Assembly: GCF_030407495.1 (NCBI RefSeq)
Contig: NZ_JASDDG010000004.1
Location: forward strand, 62,001 to 126,000
DNA from: Arthrobacter sp. APC 3897
GTDB taxonomy: Bacteria; Actinomycetota; Actinomycetes; Actinomycetales; Micrococcaceae
Direction: 5' to 3'
Length of the DNA stretch: 64,000 nucleotides
Shown here: one piece after another, positions 23,775-36,681 of the stretch
Layout: the number at the start of each line of letters is the position of its first letter
How positions within the stretch are numbered: the stretch's first letter is position 1
Program-made: the position numbers and the translations under genes
Notes under the pieces: generated by a model
What the model was told of the DNA's origin: nothing
Databases searched by the model: none
What the model saw: only the letters and a program-made list of their open reading frames with translations

Positions 23775-25745
23775 ATGGACTGGCTTAGCGCCGCACCCGC
23801 CCTGATGATCGCCCTGCTCATCCTGATTATCCCCGGTTTTGCCGTCGGGCTGGTGCTTCGCATCCGGATCTTCGACGCGATTGCGCTGGCGCCCCTGATC
23901 ACGGTGACCCTCATCAGCGTCTCGGCCATTGTAGCGTCCGTTATTGGCCTTCCATGGAACATCGGCGTGGTTGCTGCGGCCACCTTGGCCGCCCTCGTGA
24001 TCGCTTTCCTGTTCCGGCTGGCAGAAGGCCGGCTGCGGACGAAGCCACTGCCCCGGAAGCAAACCCCGTTTTCCCGTGAGCTCCTGTATGCCGGCGGTGC
24101 CCTGATAGCCTTCCTGCTCATTGGCTGGCAGGTTGCCCGCGTCATTGGTGTGCCGGACAACTTCTCCCAGACCTTTGACAACAACTTCCATTTGAACGCA
24201 GTGCGCTATGTGCTGGAAACCGCCGACGCCTCCTCGCTGACCCTGAATTCGATGACTTCCGGTGATCAGCCTGCAACGTTCTACCCTGCTGCCTGGCACG
24301 GGCTGACTGCACTTGTCATCCAACTGTCGGGTGCACACCTCACGGTGGGAGTCAGCGCCGTGAGCATTGCCATAGCCGCTGCCGTCTGGCCGCTGAGCCT
24401 TCTCTTCGCAGTCCGTCAGCTCGTCCGGCTGGTTCCGGCTGCGGTTCTGGGTGCCGGGATCCTTGCCGGCAGCTTCGCGGCGTTCCCCCTTCTCCTGCTG
24501 GATTTCGGCGTCCTTTATCCCAACCTCCTGTCATTGGCGATGGTCCCGGCGGGTCTGGCGTTGGGTGCCATCGTGCTAAAGCAGGCCCCGGCAGCAGTCC
24601 TGGATGCCCCGCGCGCCTGGCTGCTGGCTGCGCTGACCCTTCCCGGCATTGCCGTGGCCCACCCCAACGGCATCATGACGCTGATCGCCCTGGCGCTGCC
24701 CGTCCTGATCTCCGCCTACGTTTTCCGTCTCCGGGACCTGGCGGCCTCCAAGGCCGCACCAGTCCGCTATGTTCTTCCGACCGTTCTGTTTGCCGCGGCC
24801 TGGGGCATCATTATCGTGTTGTGGAACCTTGTCCGTCCCGCTCCGGAGGATGCTTTCTGGGGCAATGTACAAACAGTTCCCCGCGCCGTAGGTGAGGCTC
24901 TCCTGCTCGGCCCCCTTGGCGCACCGGCTGCCTGGACTGCCAGCATCCTCGTGATCGTGGGTATCGTTGCCTGCTTCCGGCAGCCGCGCCTGCTGTGGGT
25001 TGCCGGCTCGCTTGCCGTTGCCGTTGCCCTCTTCGCGGTGTCATCCGGAACTCCCATCTCGGACACCCGCATGTTCCTGACCGGGGTTTGGTATAACGAC
25101 TCCCAGCGGCTCGCTGCGGTCCTCCCGCTGGCCGCTGCTCCCCTGGCGGTACTGGGACTGAACTTTATTCTCAAGCCGCTGACTGCGTTCGCCGGAACTG
25201 CCATCGCCCGCAGCCGGATGAACGGCACCACCGCCGCGGCAGCATCCGTGGTCCTTACCGTGGTTCCGGCCCTGGTGCTTTTCCCCCTGACCCAGGGCAA
25301 CAGCATGGACACGGCAGTTGCCAAGGCGCGCGTCAATTACATCCCCACCGACACTGCGTCCCTGCTGACCAATGATGAGCTGGAAATGATTGACAGGCTG
25401 GACGAGCTTACTCCCGATGACGCGGTCATCGCCGTCAATCCCTGGACGGGCGGAGCACTTGCGTATGCGCTTGGCGACCGCGAAACCACCCACAAGCACA
25501 TCTTCTCCACCAGTACGCCGGAGCTGGACATTATCGATACCAGCCTCAGGGAGGCCGAAGATGCCCCGGGCGTCTGCGAAGCGGTTGAAGCAACCGGCGT
25601 GGGGTATGTTCTGGACTTCGGTGACCAGGAGGTCCACGGCGGTGACCACCCCTATCCCGGACTGGACGATCTGGAAACCGACGCAGACTTCAAGCTGATC
25701 AGCAGTGTCGGCGACGTCCGGCTCTACGAATTCATCGGGTGCTGA
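23775..25745 (+). CDS. DUF6541-type polytopic membrane protein
   Basis: The 656-residue protein has about 14 membrane helices over the first 530 residues and a C-terminal soluble domain (about 540-656), including the segment DAVIAVNPWTGGALAYALGDR. The architecture matches actinobacterial DUF6541 proteins. These resemble GT-C enzymes, in which the membrane part binds a lipid-linked sugar and the external domain contacts the acceptor. Start ATG 23775 is chosen over earlier frames because GGAGG lies 8 bases upstream. Together with the divergent GT2/DUF2304 pair it could use a polyprenyl-phosphate sugar as donor, which is an inference. A strong terminator follows. Confidence 0.78.
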   Translation: MDWLSAAPALMIALLILIIPGFAVGLVLRIRIFDAIALAPLITVTLISVSAIVASVIGLPWNIGVVAAATLAALVIAFLFRLAEGRLRTKPLPRKQTPFSRELLYAGGALIAFLLIGWQVARVIGVPDNFSQTFDNNFHLNAVRYVLETADASSLTLNSMTSGDQPATFYPAAWHGLTALVIQLSGAHLTVGVSAVSIAIAAAVWPLSLLFAVRQLVRLVPAAVLGAGILAGSFAAFPLLLLDFGVLYPNLLSLAMVPAGLALGAIVLKQAPAAVLDAPRAWLLAALTLPGIAVAHPNGIMTLIALALPVLISAYVFRLRDLAASKAAPVRYVLPTVLFAAAWGIIIVLWNLVRPAPEDAFWGNVQTVPRAVGEALLLGPLGAPAAWTASILVIVGIVACFRQPRLLWVAGSLAVAVALFAVSSGTPISDTRMFLTGVWYNDSQRLAAVLPLAAAPLAVLGLNFILKPLTAFAGTAIARSRMNGTTAAAASVVLTVVPALVLFPLTQGNSMDTAVAKARVNYIPTDTASLLTNDELEMIDRLDELTPDDAVIAVNPWTGGALAYALGDRETTHKHIFSTSTPELDIIDTSLREAEDAPGVCEAVEATGVGYVLDFGDQEVHGGDHPYPGLDDLETDADFKLISSVGDVRLYEFIGC

Positions 25746-25788
25746 CGCCGTCCCGGCAGCACTGAGCCGGCACCTGCGCAGAACGACG

Positions 25789-25825
25789 ACGGCGGCCGTC
25801 CCCCTGGGGGCGGCCGCCGTTCTTT
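25789..25825 (+). terminator. Rho-independent terminator
   Basis: ACGGCGGCCG (25789-25798) pairs perfectly with 25811-25820. The 12-base loop can itself pair (CCCC with GGGG). TCTTT follows on the plus strand. It ends the DUF6541 transcript and lies between convergent genes. Confidence 0.85.
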
Positions 25826-25846
25826 AATGTCTTTGGACTCGACGGG

Positions 25847-26752
25847 TCAGCTGCCGAACGCGTGCCGCAGCAGGATCGGCACAGCACGGGTGTTCCCCGA
25901 GCGGAGGGCACCGGGAACCAGGACCAGAGCATGCGCACGGGAGGTCAGGTGCAGCCCCGCGGCCCGCCGGGTGCGCGACCACCCCTTGTCTGCCGTCAAA
26001 CGGGCAGCGAGAGAGAAGAAGCGGCGCTCCCCCTCGAACCGGCTGCCGTCCACCAGTTCCAGCGAAGACGCACTGGAGCTGTGGCGGCGGTAGCAGAACA
26101 CTGTGTCCGGAAGCACCATCAGGTCTTCGCCGTCCAGGATCAGGTCCAGAATCAGGGCCAGGTCCTGGATGACCGAGAAGTCGTTGCGGAAGTCATGGGT
26201 CTGGATGGCGTCCCGGCGGAAGGCCAGAGACGGCCAGTAGAGCCAGTTTCCGTGCATCAGGCCTGCCATCAGGCGGTCTCCGTGGAGCGTGCGGACAGGC
26301 GGCGTCCTCGGACGAAGCACCTTTTGCTTCACGCTGTCCGCCAGCGTGACGGATCTGTTGCCGTGCTCATCCACCACTTGGACTCCCGGCTGGATGATCC
26401 CAACCCGGGGAGCCGCGCGGTGGGCGGCCATAACCGCCTCGACGTAGCCCGGAAGCATGAAATCGTCGCAGCCCATGATCACCACCCGCGGCTCGGTGGC
26501 CATCTGTGCACAGCGGCGGAAGTTCTCCGTAATGCCGCAGTTTTCCGGGTTGCGGATATACCGGATCCGCGGTTCCCCCGCCAGCCCGGCAAAGTAGTCA
26601 TCAACGGCGAGGTCCGGATGAGCATCGTTGACAACGGTCAGGCGCCAATGGGGACTCGTCTGGCTGAGGACGCTTTCCACTGCAGTCCGCAAATAGCCAA
26701 GATCTCCCCAGAACGGAATGTAGATGCCCAGCACTTCCGGCTCGGCGGTCAT
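25847..26752 (-). CDS. GT2 family glycosyltransferase, paralogue
   Basis: The 301-residue GT-A enzyme has YIPFWGDLGYLRTAVESV, WRLTVVNDAHPD (about 32-43) and the metal site GCDDFMLPGY (about 94-103). It matches the plus-strand gene at 20314-21198 along most of its length. Its start ATG overlaps the stop of the rmlC-rmlD fusion by four bases, so it is the last gene of the dTDP-rhamnose operon. That makes it a good candidate rhamnosyltransferase, though specificity cannot be read from sequence. Confidence 0.83.
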   Translation of the reverse strand: MTAEPEVLGIYIPFWGDLGYLRTAVESVLSQTSPHWRLTVVNDAHPDLAVDDYFAGLAGEPRIRYIRNPENCGITENFRRCAQMATEPRVVIMGCDDFMLPGYVEAVMAAHRAAPRVGIIQPGVQVVDEHGNRSVTLADSVKQKVLRPRTPPVRTLHGDRLMAGLMHGNWLYWPSLAFRRDAIQTHDFRNDFSVIQDLALILDLILDGEDLMVLPDTVFCYRRHSSSASSLELVDGSRFEGERRFFSLAARLTADKGWSRTRRAAGLHLTSRAHALVLVPGALRSGNTRAVPILLRHAFGS

Positions 26753-28176
26753 GAATTTTCTCCCAGATTCCGTACGTAGCTCTCCAGGCGCTTGGACGCG
26801 GCCTCGGGCACGAACCCGGCCGCCTCTAGCTTGCCCAGGTCCAGGGTGGAGCGCAGCGGCCGCGGAGCCACGCCCTCCTTGCCCGCGAAGTACTCCGCGG
26901 TGGTCACACCCGTGACGTCGGTTCGGCTTCGTCCCGCAAGCTCGAAAACCTCGGCGGCGATCTCAGCCCAGGAAGCCTCGGGCCCGCTGTTCGTCAGGTT
27001 GTACGTACCGTACGGGGCACCGGACTCCAGCAGATACCGGATACCGGCGGCCAGGTCCCCGGTGAACGTCAGCCGGCCGATCTGGTCATTGACCACCGAC
27101 GGCGAGATTCCCCGGGCGGCCAGCGAGGCCATGGTCTTCACGAAGTTGCTCCCGTCCCCGATCACCCAGGACGTGCGCACAATGTAGTGCGCCGGCACCG
27201 CTGAGACCGCCGCGTCACCGGCAGCCTTGGACTGCCCGTACACGCCCAGCGGAGAGAACGGCTCGTCCTCGCCGTGCAGCGGTACGGTGCCGTCAAAAAC
27301 ATAATCTGAGGACACCTGCACCAGCGTGATCCGGTGCTGGGCGGCAACCCGGGCCAGCCGGGCCGCTGCAGCCGCGTTAATCGCCCAGGCCGCAACCCGG
27401 CCCTCGGCTGTTTCAGCGGCGTCCACGGCCGTGTACGCGGCGGCGTTGATGACCGCCGAGTAGTTCTTCCAGTTCCGGGACGCGAAGGACTCGGGATCGG
27501 TGAGGTCAAAGTCGGTGCGGGCAGCGAACTCAACGTTCCCCGCGCCGTCGTACTCAGCGCGCAGGGCACGGCCCAGCTGACCGTCCGCCCCCAGGACCAG
27601 GATCTTCTTCGGCGGCATCGGCACCACATCGGCCAGCCGGGGATGGGCCCTGTCCTTGTCCGAGAGCTCCGCCTGCTCCAGCGGGATCGGCCACCGGATG
27701 GCCGCGGTCTCGTCCGCGAGGTTCAGGAACGTGTACTGGCCCTGGGCATCAGCGCTCCAGTGGTCGTTCACCAGGTACGTGTAGGCGGTGTTGTCTTCCA
27801 GGGTCTGGAAAGCGTTGCCCACCCCGCGGGGAATGAAGATCGCCGTGTCCGGGCCCATCTCCGCGGTGAAGACCGTGCCGAAGGACGGGCCTTCGCGCAG
27901 GTCCACCCAGGCGCCGAAAATCCGTCCGGTGGCCACGGAAATGTACTTGTCCCACGGTTCGGCGTGGATGCCGCGGGTCGTGCCGGCCAACTCATTGAAG
28001 GAAATATTGTTCTGCACCGGTCCGAAGTCCGGCAGCCCCAGCGCGGTCATCTTGGACCGCTGCCAGTTTTCCTTGAACCAGCCCCGGTTGTCCCCGTGGA
28101 CGGGCAGGTCATAGAGCACAACCCCGGGAATGGGCGTGGAACGGGCGGCCAGGGGCTTGGAGAATTCGACGGTCAT
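26749..28176 (-). CDS. Fused dTDP-4-dehydrorhamnose 3,5-epimerase and reductase (RmlC-RmlD)
   Basis: The 475-residue protein joins two consecutive steps of dTDP-L-rhamnose synthesis. Residues about 1-185 are RmlC-like: PGVVLYDLPVHGDNRGWF, RGIHAEPW with the catalytic-base position H71, and FIPRGVGNAFQ. Residues about 188-475 are RmlD-like: the Rossmann motif GADGQLG (196-202), SSDYVFDGT, and the active site YGQSK. Start ATG 28176, four bases past the rmlB stop, is preferred over a longer frame that would run into rmlB. The fusion would channel the unstable 4-keto sugar between the two sites. RmlC here has AEP where many enzymes have FQ after the histidine. Confidence 0.9.
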   Translation of the reverse strand: MTVEFSKPLAARSTPIPGVVLYDLPVHGDNRGWFKENWQRSKMTALGLPDFGPVQNNISFNELAGTTRGIHAEPWDKYISVATGRIFGAWVDLREGPSFGTVFTAEMGPDTAIFIPRGVGNAFQTLEDNTAYTYLVNDHWSADAQGQYTFLNLADETAAIRWPIPLEQAELSDKDRAHPRLADVVPMPPKKILVLGADGQLGRALRAEYDGAGNVEFAARTDFDLTDPESFASRNWKNYSAVINAAAYTAVDAAETAEGRVAAWAINAAAAARLARVAAQHRITLVQVSSDYVFDGTVPLHGEDEPFSPLGVYGQSKAAGDAAVSAVPAHYIVRTSWVIGDGSNFVKTMASLAARGISPSVVNDQIGRLTFTGDLAAGIRYLLESGAPYGTYNLTNSGPEASWAEIAAEVFELAGRSRTDVTGVTTAEYFAGKEGVAPRPLRSTLDLGKLEAAGFVPEAASKRLESYVRNLGENS

Positions 28177-28180
28177 GGCG

Positions 28181-29182
<1,002 letters not shown>

Positions 29183-29244
29183 TTAACCCTACCTGCCCGT
29201 CAGGGCACCGTTGTCCGGGGGTTTCCCCGCTGACAGCCCCGCGT

Positions 29245-30579
29245 TCAGGGGGCCGTGGTGCTGCGCTTGGTCCCGCCGGAGGCCGGTGACGCCGGCCCTG
29301 AGCGGACAATGACCCACAGGTGCACCGCGATGCCGCAGAGCGGACCTGCCGCGAGGCTGATGATGGTCCGGGTCTCGATGTCCAGCGGCAGCCAGAGCAT
29401 GGCGAAGGACACCACGCAGGCGGTGACCCAGCCCAGCGAGTAGGCCCGGTGCCGGTTGGAGGCAATGGTCAGCGCGCCGGTCAGGGTGAGCAGCGCCAGG
29501 AATCCGGCGTCGAACGTTAGTGCAGCCAGCACCGCCGGCGACATTTCATAGTGTTCGCCAAAGAAGGCCACCATGAGCCAGGGGCCAAGAAGCCATGCCG
29601 CGGCGGCGCCCGCCACTGCCACTCCAGTCACCAGACCGAAAATGGGAGCCACTGCCTTCAGCCCCTCGGACCGCCGGGACATGAAGTGGGTGATGGCAAC
29701 GCCCTGGTACGCCTGCAGAGGGATCATCAGGGGCGCACGAGTCAGCGACAGCGCCATGAGAAGGGCGGCAGATTCCAGATACACGGAATCCGTTGTGGTC
29801 AGGCGCAGCAGGACAGGAAAACCAACCACCAGTGATGCACTGGCCGCCGCGGCCATGCAGGCATGCCAGACAGTCCGCAGGTAGGGCCGAAGGCTTGCAT
29901 CGGACCGCTGCAGAAAGGCCCTGCGGCTTTGGGAAGAGAAAAGCACAAACAGCAGCCAGGCTGCTGTGCCCGCGGCGGTTGCCCATGCCAGACCCGTTAC
30001 CGTTGCGCCGATGAGGACCACCGCGACCAGGACGGCGAGACGAACCGCCGACTCGGAGGCAATCATTCGCGAGTACGTCCCCCAGCGTCCCAGCCCGCCG
30101 AACTGCCCCATCATCACCGCGTGACCGGAGTAGAAGACAGCAGTGACGCAAACCGCCGGAACAAGTGCCGGGGCGTAGCTGCCGAAGATCGGCGGCGCCC
30201 ACAGAGGGGAAGCCGCAGCCAGGACAAGGCCTGTCCCCAGGCCCACTGCCAGAGCAACCGGGCCCATGCGCGGCCGGCGCCTCCCGTCAGACGCTTCCAC
30301 GGACGCGGAACCGGAAGCCTCAAGGCTGCGTGCGGTCCTGGCGGCGCGGGTTGTCTCGACGGCGATGCCGCCCAGCACTCCAATGACCAGGAAGACCACA
30401 GACCAAAAGGTCAGGAAGGCGGCGTTGTCCTGTTTGTCCAGCGTGCGGGCCGCCACCACGATTACGACATAACCTACGGCTGCGGAAGCCAGCGAAGCTG
30501 CGCCCACTCCTGCGGCCGAAGCCTGACCCATACCCTTTTCAGCGGTTTCCGATTCAGAGGCTTTGACCGGTTTACCCAA
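29245..30579 (-). CDS. Polysaccharide flippase-like membrane protein
   Basis: The 444-residue protein has about 12 membrane helices in two blocks and the general look of the MATE/Wzx-type flippase superfamily ([30 protein letters not shown] near the N terminus). Such proteins turn lipid-linked glycans to the outer face. The first start is TTG 30579, with ATG 30531 as an alternative; neither has a strong ribosome binding site. The gene is upstream of rmlB on the same strand, so it probably serves the rhamnose-containing glycan. Confidence 0.75.
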   Translation of the reverse strand: MGKPVKASESETAEKGMGQASAAGVGAASLASAAVGYVVIVVAARTLDKQDNAAFLTFWSVVFLVIGVLGGIAVETTRAARTARSLEASGSASVEASDGRRRPRMGPVALAVGLGTGLVLAAASPLWAPPIFGSYAPALVPAVCVTAVFYSGHAVMMGQFGGLGRWGTYSRMIASESAVRLAVLVAVVLIGATVTGLAWATAAGTAAWLLFVLFSSQSRRAFLQRSDASLRPYLRTVWHACMAAAASASLVVGFPVLLRLTTTDSVYLESAALLMALSLTRAPLMIPLQAYQGVAITHFMSRRSEGLKAVAPIFGLVTGVAVAGAAAAWLLGPWLMVAFFGEHYEMSPAVLAALTFDAGFLALLTLTGALTIASNRHRAYSLGWVTACVVSFAMLWLPLDIETRTIISLAAGPLCGIAVHLWVIVRSGPASPASGGTKRSTTAP

Positions 30580-30832
30580 CTTGAACCTGATGTGCTTCTC
30601 ACCTCGTTGTCAGCGGAACCTGCCATCCCGGGCGGGAGGGCGGCAACTATCCGGATGCCTCCGGGCGGGGATCAGCCACGGACTCGTAACTCCCCGGTCA
30701 ACCTTACCGCCAGCATCACGCCGGAGGCACCGGACCGGGCGCCTCCACCACCCGCCGCCAGCCCCAAGCTCCCGCGGCTCAAAGGGCGCCGGGCAATTTT
30801 GCCGGTGCCGCGGGCTGGGAGAAGATGATTCC

Positions 30833-31705
30833 ATGCGCGGAATAATACTGGCCGGCGGCACGGGATCCCGGCTGCACCCCATCACCCACGGCATCAGCAA
30901 GCAGCTTGTACCTGTCTACGACAAGCCCATGATCTATTACCCGCTCTCCACCCTTATCCTCAGCGGCATCCGCGACATCCTCATCATCACCACCCCGTAC
31001 GATGCGGATCAGTTTGAGCGGCTGCTCGGAGACGGCAGCCAATTCGGGATCAGCATCACTTATGCCCAGCAGGCCTCCCCCGATGGTCTGGCCCAGGCTT
31101 TCATCCTTGGCGAAGAACACATCGGCGAAGAATCCGTGGCTCTGGTCCTCGGAGACAACATTTTCTACGGCCACGGCATGGGAACCCAGCTGCGCAGGTT
31201 CGAAAACGTGGACGGCGGAGCTATTTTCGGCTACTGGGTCCAGGACCCCAGCGCCTACGGTGTGGTGGAGTTCGACGCCGCCGGCAAGGCACTGTCCCTG
31301 GAAGAAAAGCCTGCACATCCCAAGAGCAACTACGCAGTCCCGGGCCTGTACTTCTACGACAATGATGTTGTGGAGATCGCCAAGTCCCTGAAGCCCTCCC
31401 CCCGCGGGGAACTGGAAATCACCGACGTCAACCGGGTCTATCTGGAACGCGGGAAGCTGAGTGTGGACATCCTTCCCCGCGGCACCGCCTGGCTGGATAC
31501 CGGTACGTTCGATTCGCTCAATGACGCTTCCAACTTCATCCGCACAGTGGAGAGCCGGCAGGGTCTCAAAATTGGTTCCCCGGAGGAGGTTGCCTGGCGG
31601 CAGGGATTCCTCTCGGACGATGACCTGCGCAAACGGGCCGAACCGCTGGTAAAGAGCGGCTATGGAGACTACCTGCTTTCCCTGCTTCATTCGGGTCAGA
31701 ACTAG
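30833..31705 (+). CDS. rmlA: Glucose-1-phosphate thymidylyltransferase
   Basis: The 290-residue nucleotidyltransferase opens with [18 protein letters not shown], the nucleotide-binding loop, followed by [17 protein letters not shown] (residues 22-38) and the metal site VLGDNIF. It makes dTDP-glucose from dTTP and glucose 1-phosphate, the first and regulated step toward dTDP-rhamnose. Start ATG 30833 is chosen because it begins the conserved sequence and has GGGAGAAG about 8 bases upstream. The open frame extends 5' but without family similarity. It diverges from the flippase gene. Confidence 0.97.
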   Translation: MRGIILAGGTGSRLHPITHGISKQLVPVYDKPMIYYPLSTLILSGIRDILIITTPYDADQFERLLGDGSQFGISITYAQQASPDGLAQAFILGEEHIGEESVALVLGDNIFYGHGMGTQLRRFENVDGGAIFGYWVQDPSAYGVVEFDAAGKALSLEEKPAHPKSNYAVPGLYFYDNDVVEIAKSLKPSPRGELEITDVNRVYLERGKLSVDILPRGTAWLDTGTFDSLNDASNFIRTVESRQGLKIGSPEEVAWRQGFLSDDDLRKRAEPLVKSGYGDYLLSLLHSGQN

Positions 31706-31726
31706 GGCGCTTCCACAGGGCAGCAA

Positions 31727-31757
31727 AAAGGGCGGACCCGGCAGGTCCGCCCTTTGC
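31727..31757. terminator. Bidirectional terminator
   Basis: A 12-bp perfect stem (31727-31738 with 31744-31755) closes a 5-base loop. TTT lies on the plus side and TTTTT on the minus side, so it can end both rmlA and the convergent ABC-exporter operon. Confidence 0.85.
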
Positions 31758-31769
31758 TGTCTGGTTTCC

Positions 31770-32501
31770 CTAGCCCTGGCCGCGCAGGCGGGCGACGACG
31801 TCGATTACCGGTCCGTCCATGACCACCTGACCGTGTTCAAGCAGTACGCCGCGTTCACAGATCTTGGACACCAGGTCCAGGTCGTGGCTCACTACAACAA
31901 GGGTCTTGCCCTCATCGGCCAGCTCGCGGATCTTGGCAATGCACTTCTTCTGGAACGGTTCGTCTCCCACCGCGAGGATTTCATCGACGAGAAAAACCTC
32001 GGGGTCGGTGTGCACCGCCACGGAGAAGGCCAGCCGCAGATACATTCCCGAGGAGTAGAACTTCACTTCGGTATCAATGAACTGGCCAATTTCCGAAAAC
32101 TCCACAATCGAGTCGAACTTCTCGTCGATCTCCTGCTCGGTCATCCCCAGGATGGCACCATTCAGGTACACATTGTCCCGGCCGCTGAGGTCATGGTGGA
32201 AACCCGCTCCCACCTCAATGAGCCCGGCTACCCGCCCCCTGGTTCCCACGGTTCCGCTGTCGGGGCGCATGACCCCGGAGATGTGCTTGAGCAGCGTCGA
32301 CTTGCCGGATCCGTTCAGGCCCAGCAGCGCCACCGTCTCGCCCTGCTCTATATCCAGCGTTACGCCCTTGAGCGCGTGGAACTTCTCCGAGAGGTCGCCT
32401 TTGCGTCCTTTGACGAGCCAGACAAACGCTTCTTTCATGGAGCGGGTGTGCCGCAGCACGAACTGCTTGTTGATATTGCGAACTTCAATGGCATTTACCA
32501 C
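31770..32501 (-). CDS. Polysaccharide ABC exporter ATPase (Wzt/TagH-like)
   Basis: The 243-residue ATPase has Walker A GLNGSGKST (about 60-68), the variant signature DLSGRDNVYLNGAILG and Walker B VFLVDEILAVGD, all typical of the O-antigen/teichoic acid exporter subfamily. The N-terminal VVNAIEVRNINKQF segment is standard. It lacks the extra C-terminal carbohydrate-binding domain found in some Wzt proteins, so export is not expected to need a specific terminal sugar. It is encoded three bases after the permease gene and forms the transporter with it. Confidence 0.92.
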   Translation of the reverse strand: MVNAIEVRNINKQFVLRHTRSMKEAFVWLVKGRKGDLSEKFHALKGVTLDIEQGETVALLGLNGSGKSTLLKHISGVMRPDSGTVGTRGRVAGLIEVGAGFHHDLSGRDNVYLNGAILGMTEQEIDEKFDSIVEFSEIGQFIDTEVKFYSSGMYLRLAFSVAVHTDPEVFLVDEILAVGDEPFQKKCIAKIRELADEGKTLVVVSHDLDLVSKICERGVLLEHGQVVMDGPVIDVVARLRGQG

Positions 32502-32504
32502 GGT

Positions 32505-33377
32505 TTACAGCTCCTGCGCGAAACGGCCTTCAAGGCGACGGAAGACGAGCTGGCCGAGCAGCAGCACGGCTGCCGAAATAGCCAGTGCAACGGGGATCCA
32601 CATGGACAGCAGATGCGGTGGAATTGCCTCCGCGCCGTCCGTGGTGGGAAGCCAGAACGCGTAGTGGAAAGTTTCCACGCCTACTGTGATGGGGTTCAGC
32701 TGGTAGATGTTGAAGTACGTCTCCCCCAGTTTGTCCCGGACCATGATCCAGGAATAAAGCACCGGAGAGGCCCAGGTGGCAATCATCAGCAGCATGTCCA
32801 CGAGGTTCTCCGCATCGCGGAAGTAGACATTCACCGCCCCAAAGAGCAGGCCCAGGCCGGTGGCCAGCAGGGTCACGATGATGAATCCCGCTACGGCAGC
32901 TGCCAGCTGCAGGAGCGAGGGCCGCCAGCCGTTGAAAAGGCAGGCGACCACTAGGATGACAATCTGCGGCACAAAGTGCACGCCGGACACCCATACGGAG
33001 GCCATCGGGAACAGTTGCCGGGGAAGGTAGATCTTCTTGATCAGGCCTCCGTTGCCGACGATGGACCGGGACGCGTTGCCAAGGGCTTCGGTGAAGAAGT
33101 TGATCAGGACAATTCCGGAGAAGAGATAGATCGCATAGTTCGGCAGGCCGTTGGGGTTCCGGTCGCTTTGTTCCAGTCCGAGGAAGACTCCCAGGGCAAT
33201 GTAGAAGACCACAAACTGGACGCCGGGCTTCACATAAGACCAGAGCAGACCCAGCACCGATCCCCGGTACCTGACCTTCAGTTCCTTCGAAACCAGCAAT
33301 TTGAGCAGGAAGCGGGACCGAAAAATATCAGCCAGTCCCGCTCCCCGCCCCGGGGTTTCAAGCGCGCCGGTGGACAA
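32505..33377 (-). CDS. Polysaccharide ABC exporter permease (Wzm/TagG-like)
   Basis: The 290-residue protein has six membrane helices and the N-terminal amphipathic sequence FRSRFLLKLLVSKELKVRYRGSVLGLLWSYVKP (about 19-51) that marks ABC-2-type O-antigen and teichoic acid exporters. It would pass a lipid-linked polymer made on the cytoplasmic side. It sits between the ATPase gene and the galactofuranosyltransferase gene with gaps of 2-3 bases, so the four genes from glf to wzt are one operon and the galactofuranose polymer is the likely substrate. Confidence 0.92.
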   Translation of the reverse strand: MSTGALETPGRGAGLADIFRSRFLLKLLVSKELKVRYRGSVLGLLWSYVKPGVQFVVFYIALGVFLGLEQSDRNPNGLPNYAIYLFSGIVLINFFTEALGNASRSIVGNGGLIKKIYLPRQLFPMASVWVSGVHFVPQIVILVVACLFNGWRPSLLQLAAAVAGFIIVTLLATGLGLLFGAVNVYFRDAENLVDMLLMIATWASPVLYSWIMVRDKLGETYFNIYQLNPITVGVETFHYAFWLPTTDGAEAIPPHLLSMWIPVALAISAAVLLLGQLVFRRLEGRFAQEL

Positions 33378-33379
33378 GC

Positions 33380-36633
<3,254 letters not shown>

Positions 36634-36681
36634 TTATCCGAGAATCGCTGCACCGGCACTTTTGGCAACACGGCCTGCCGG

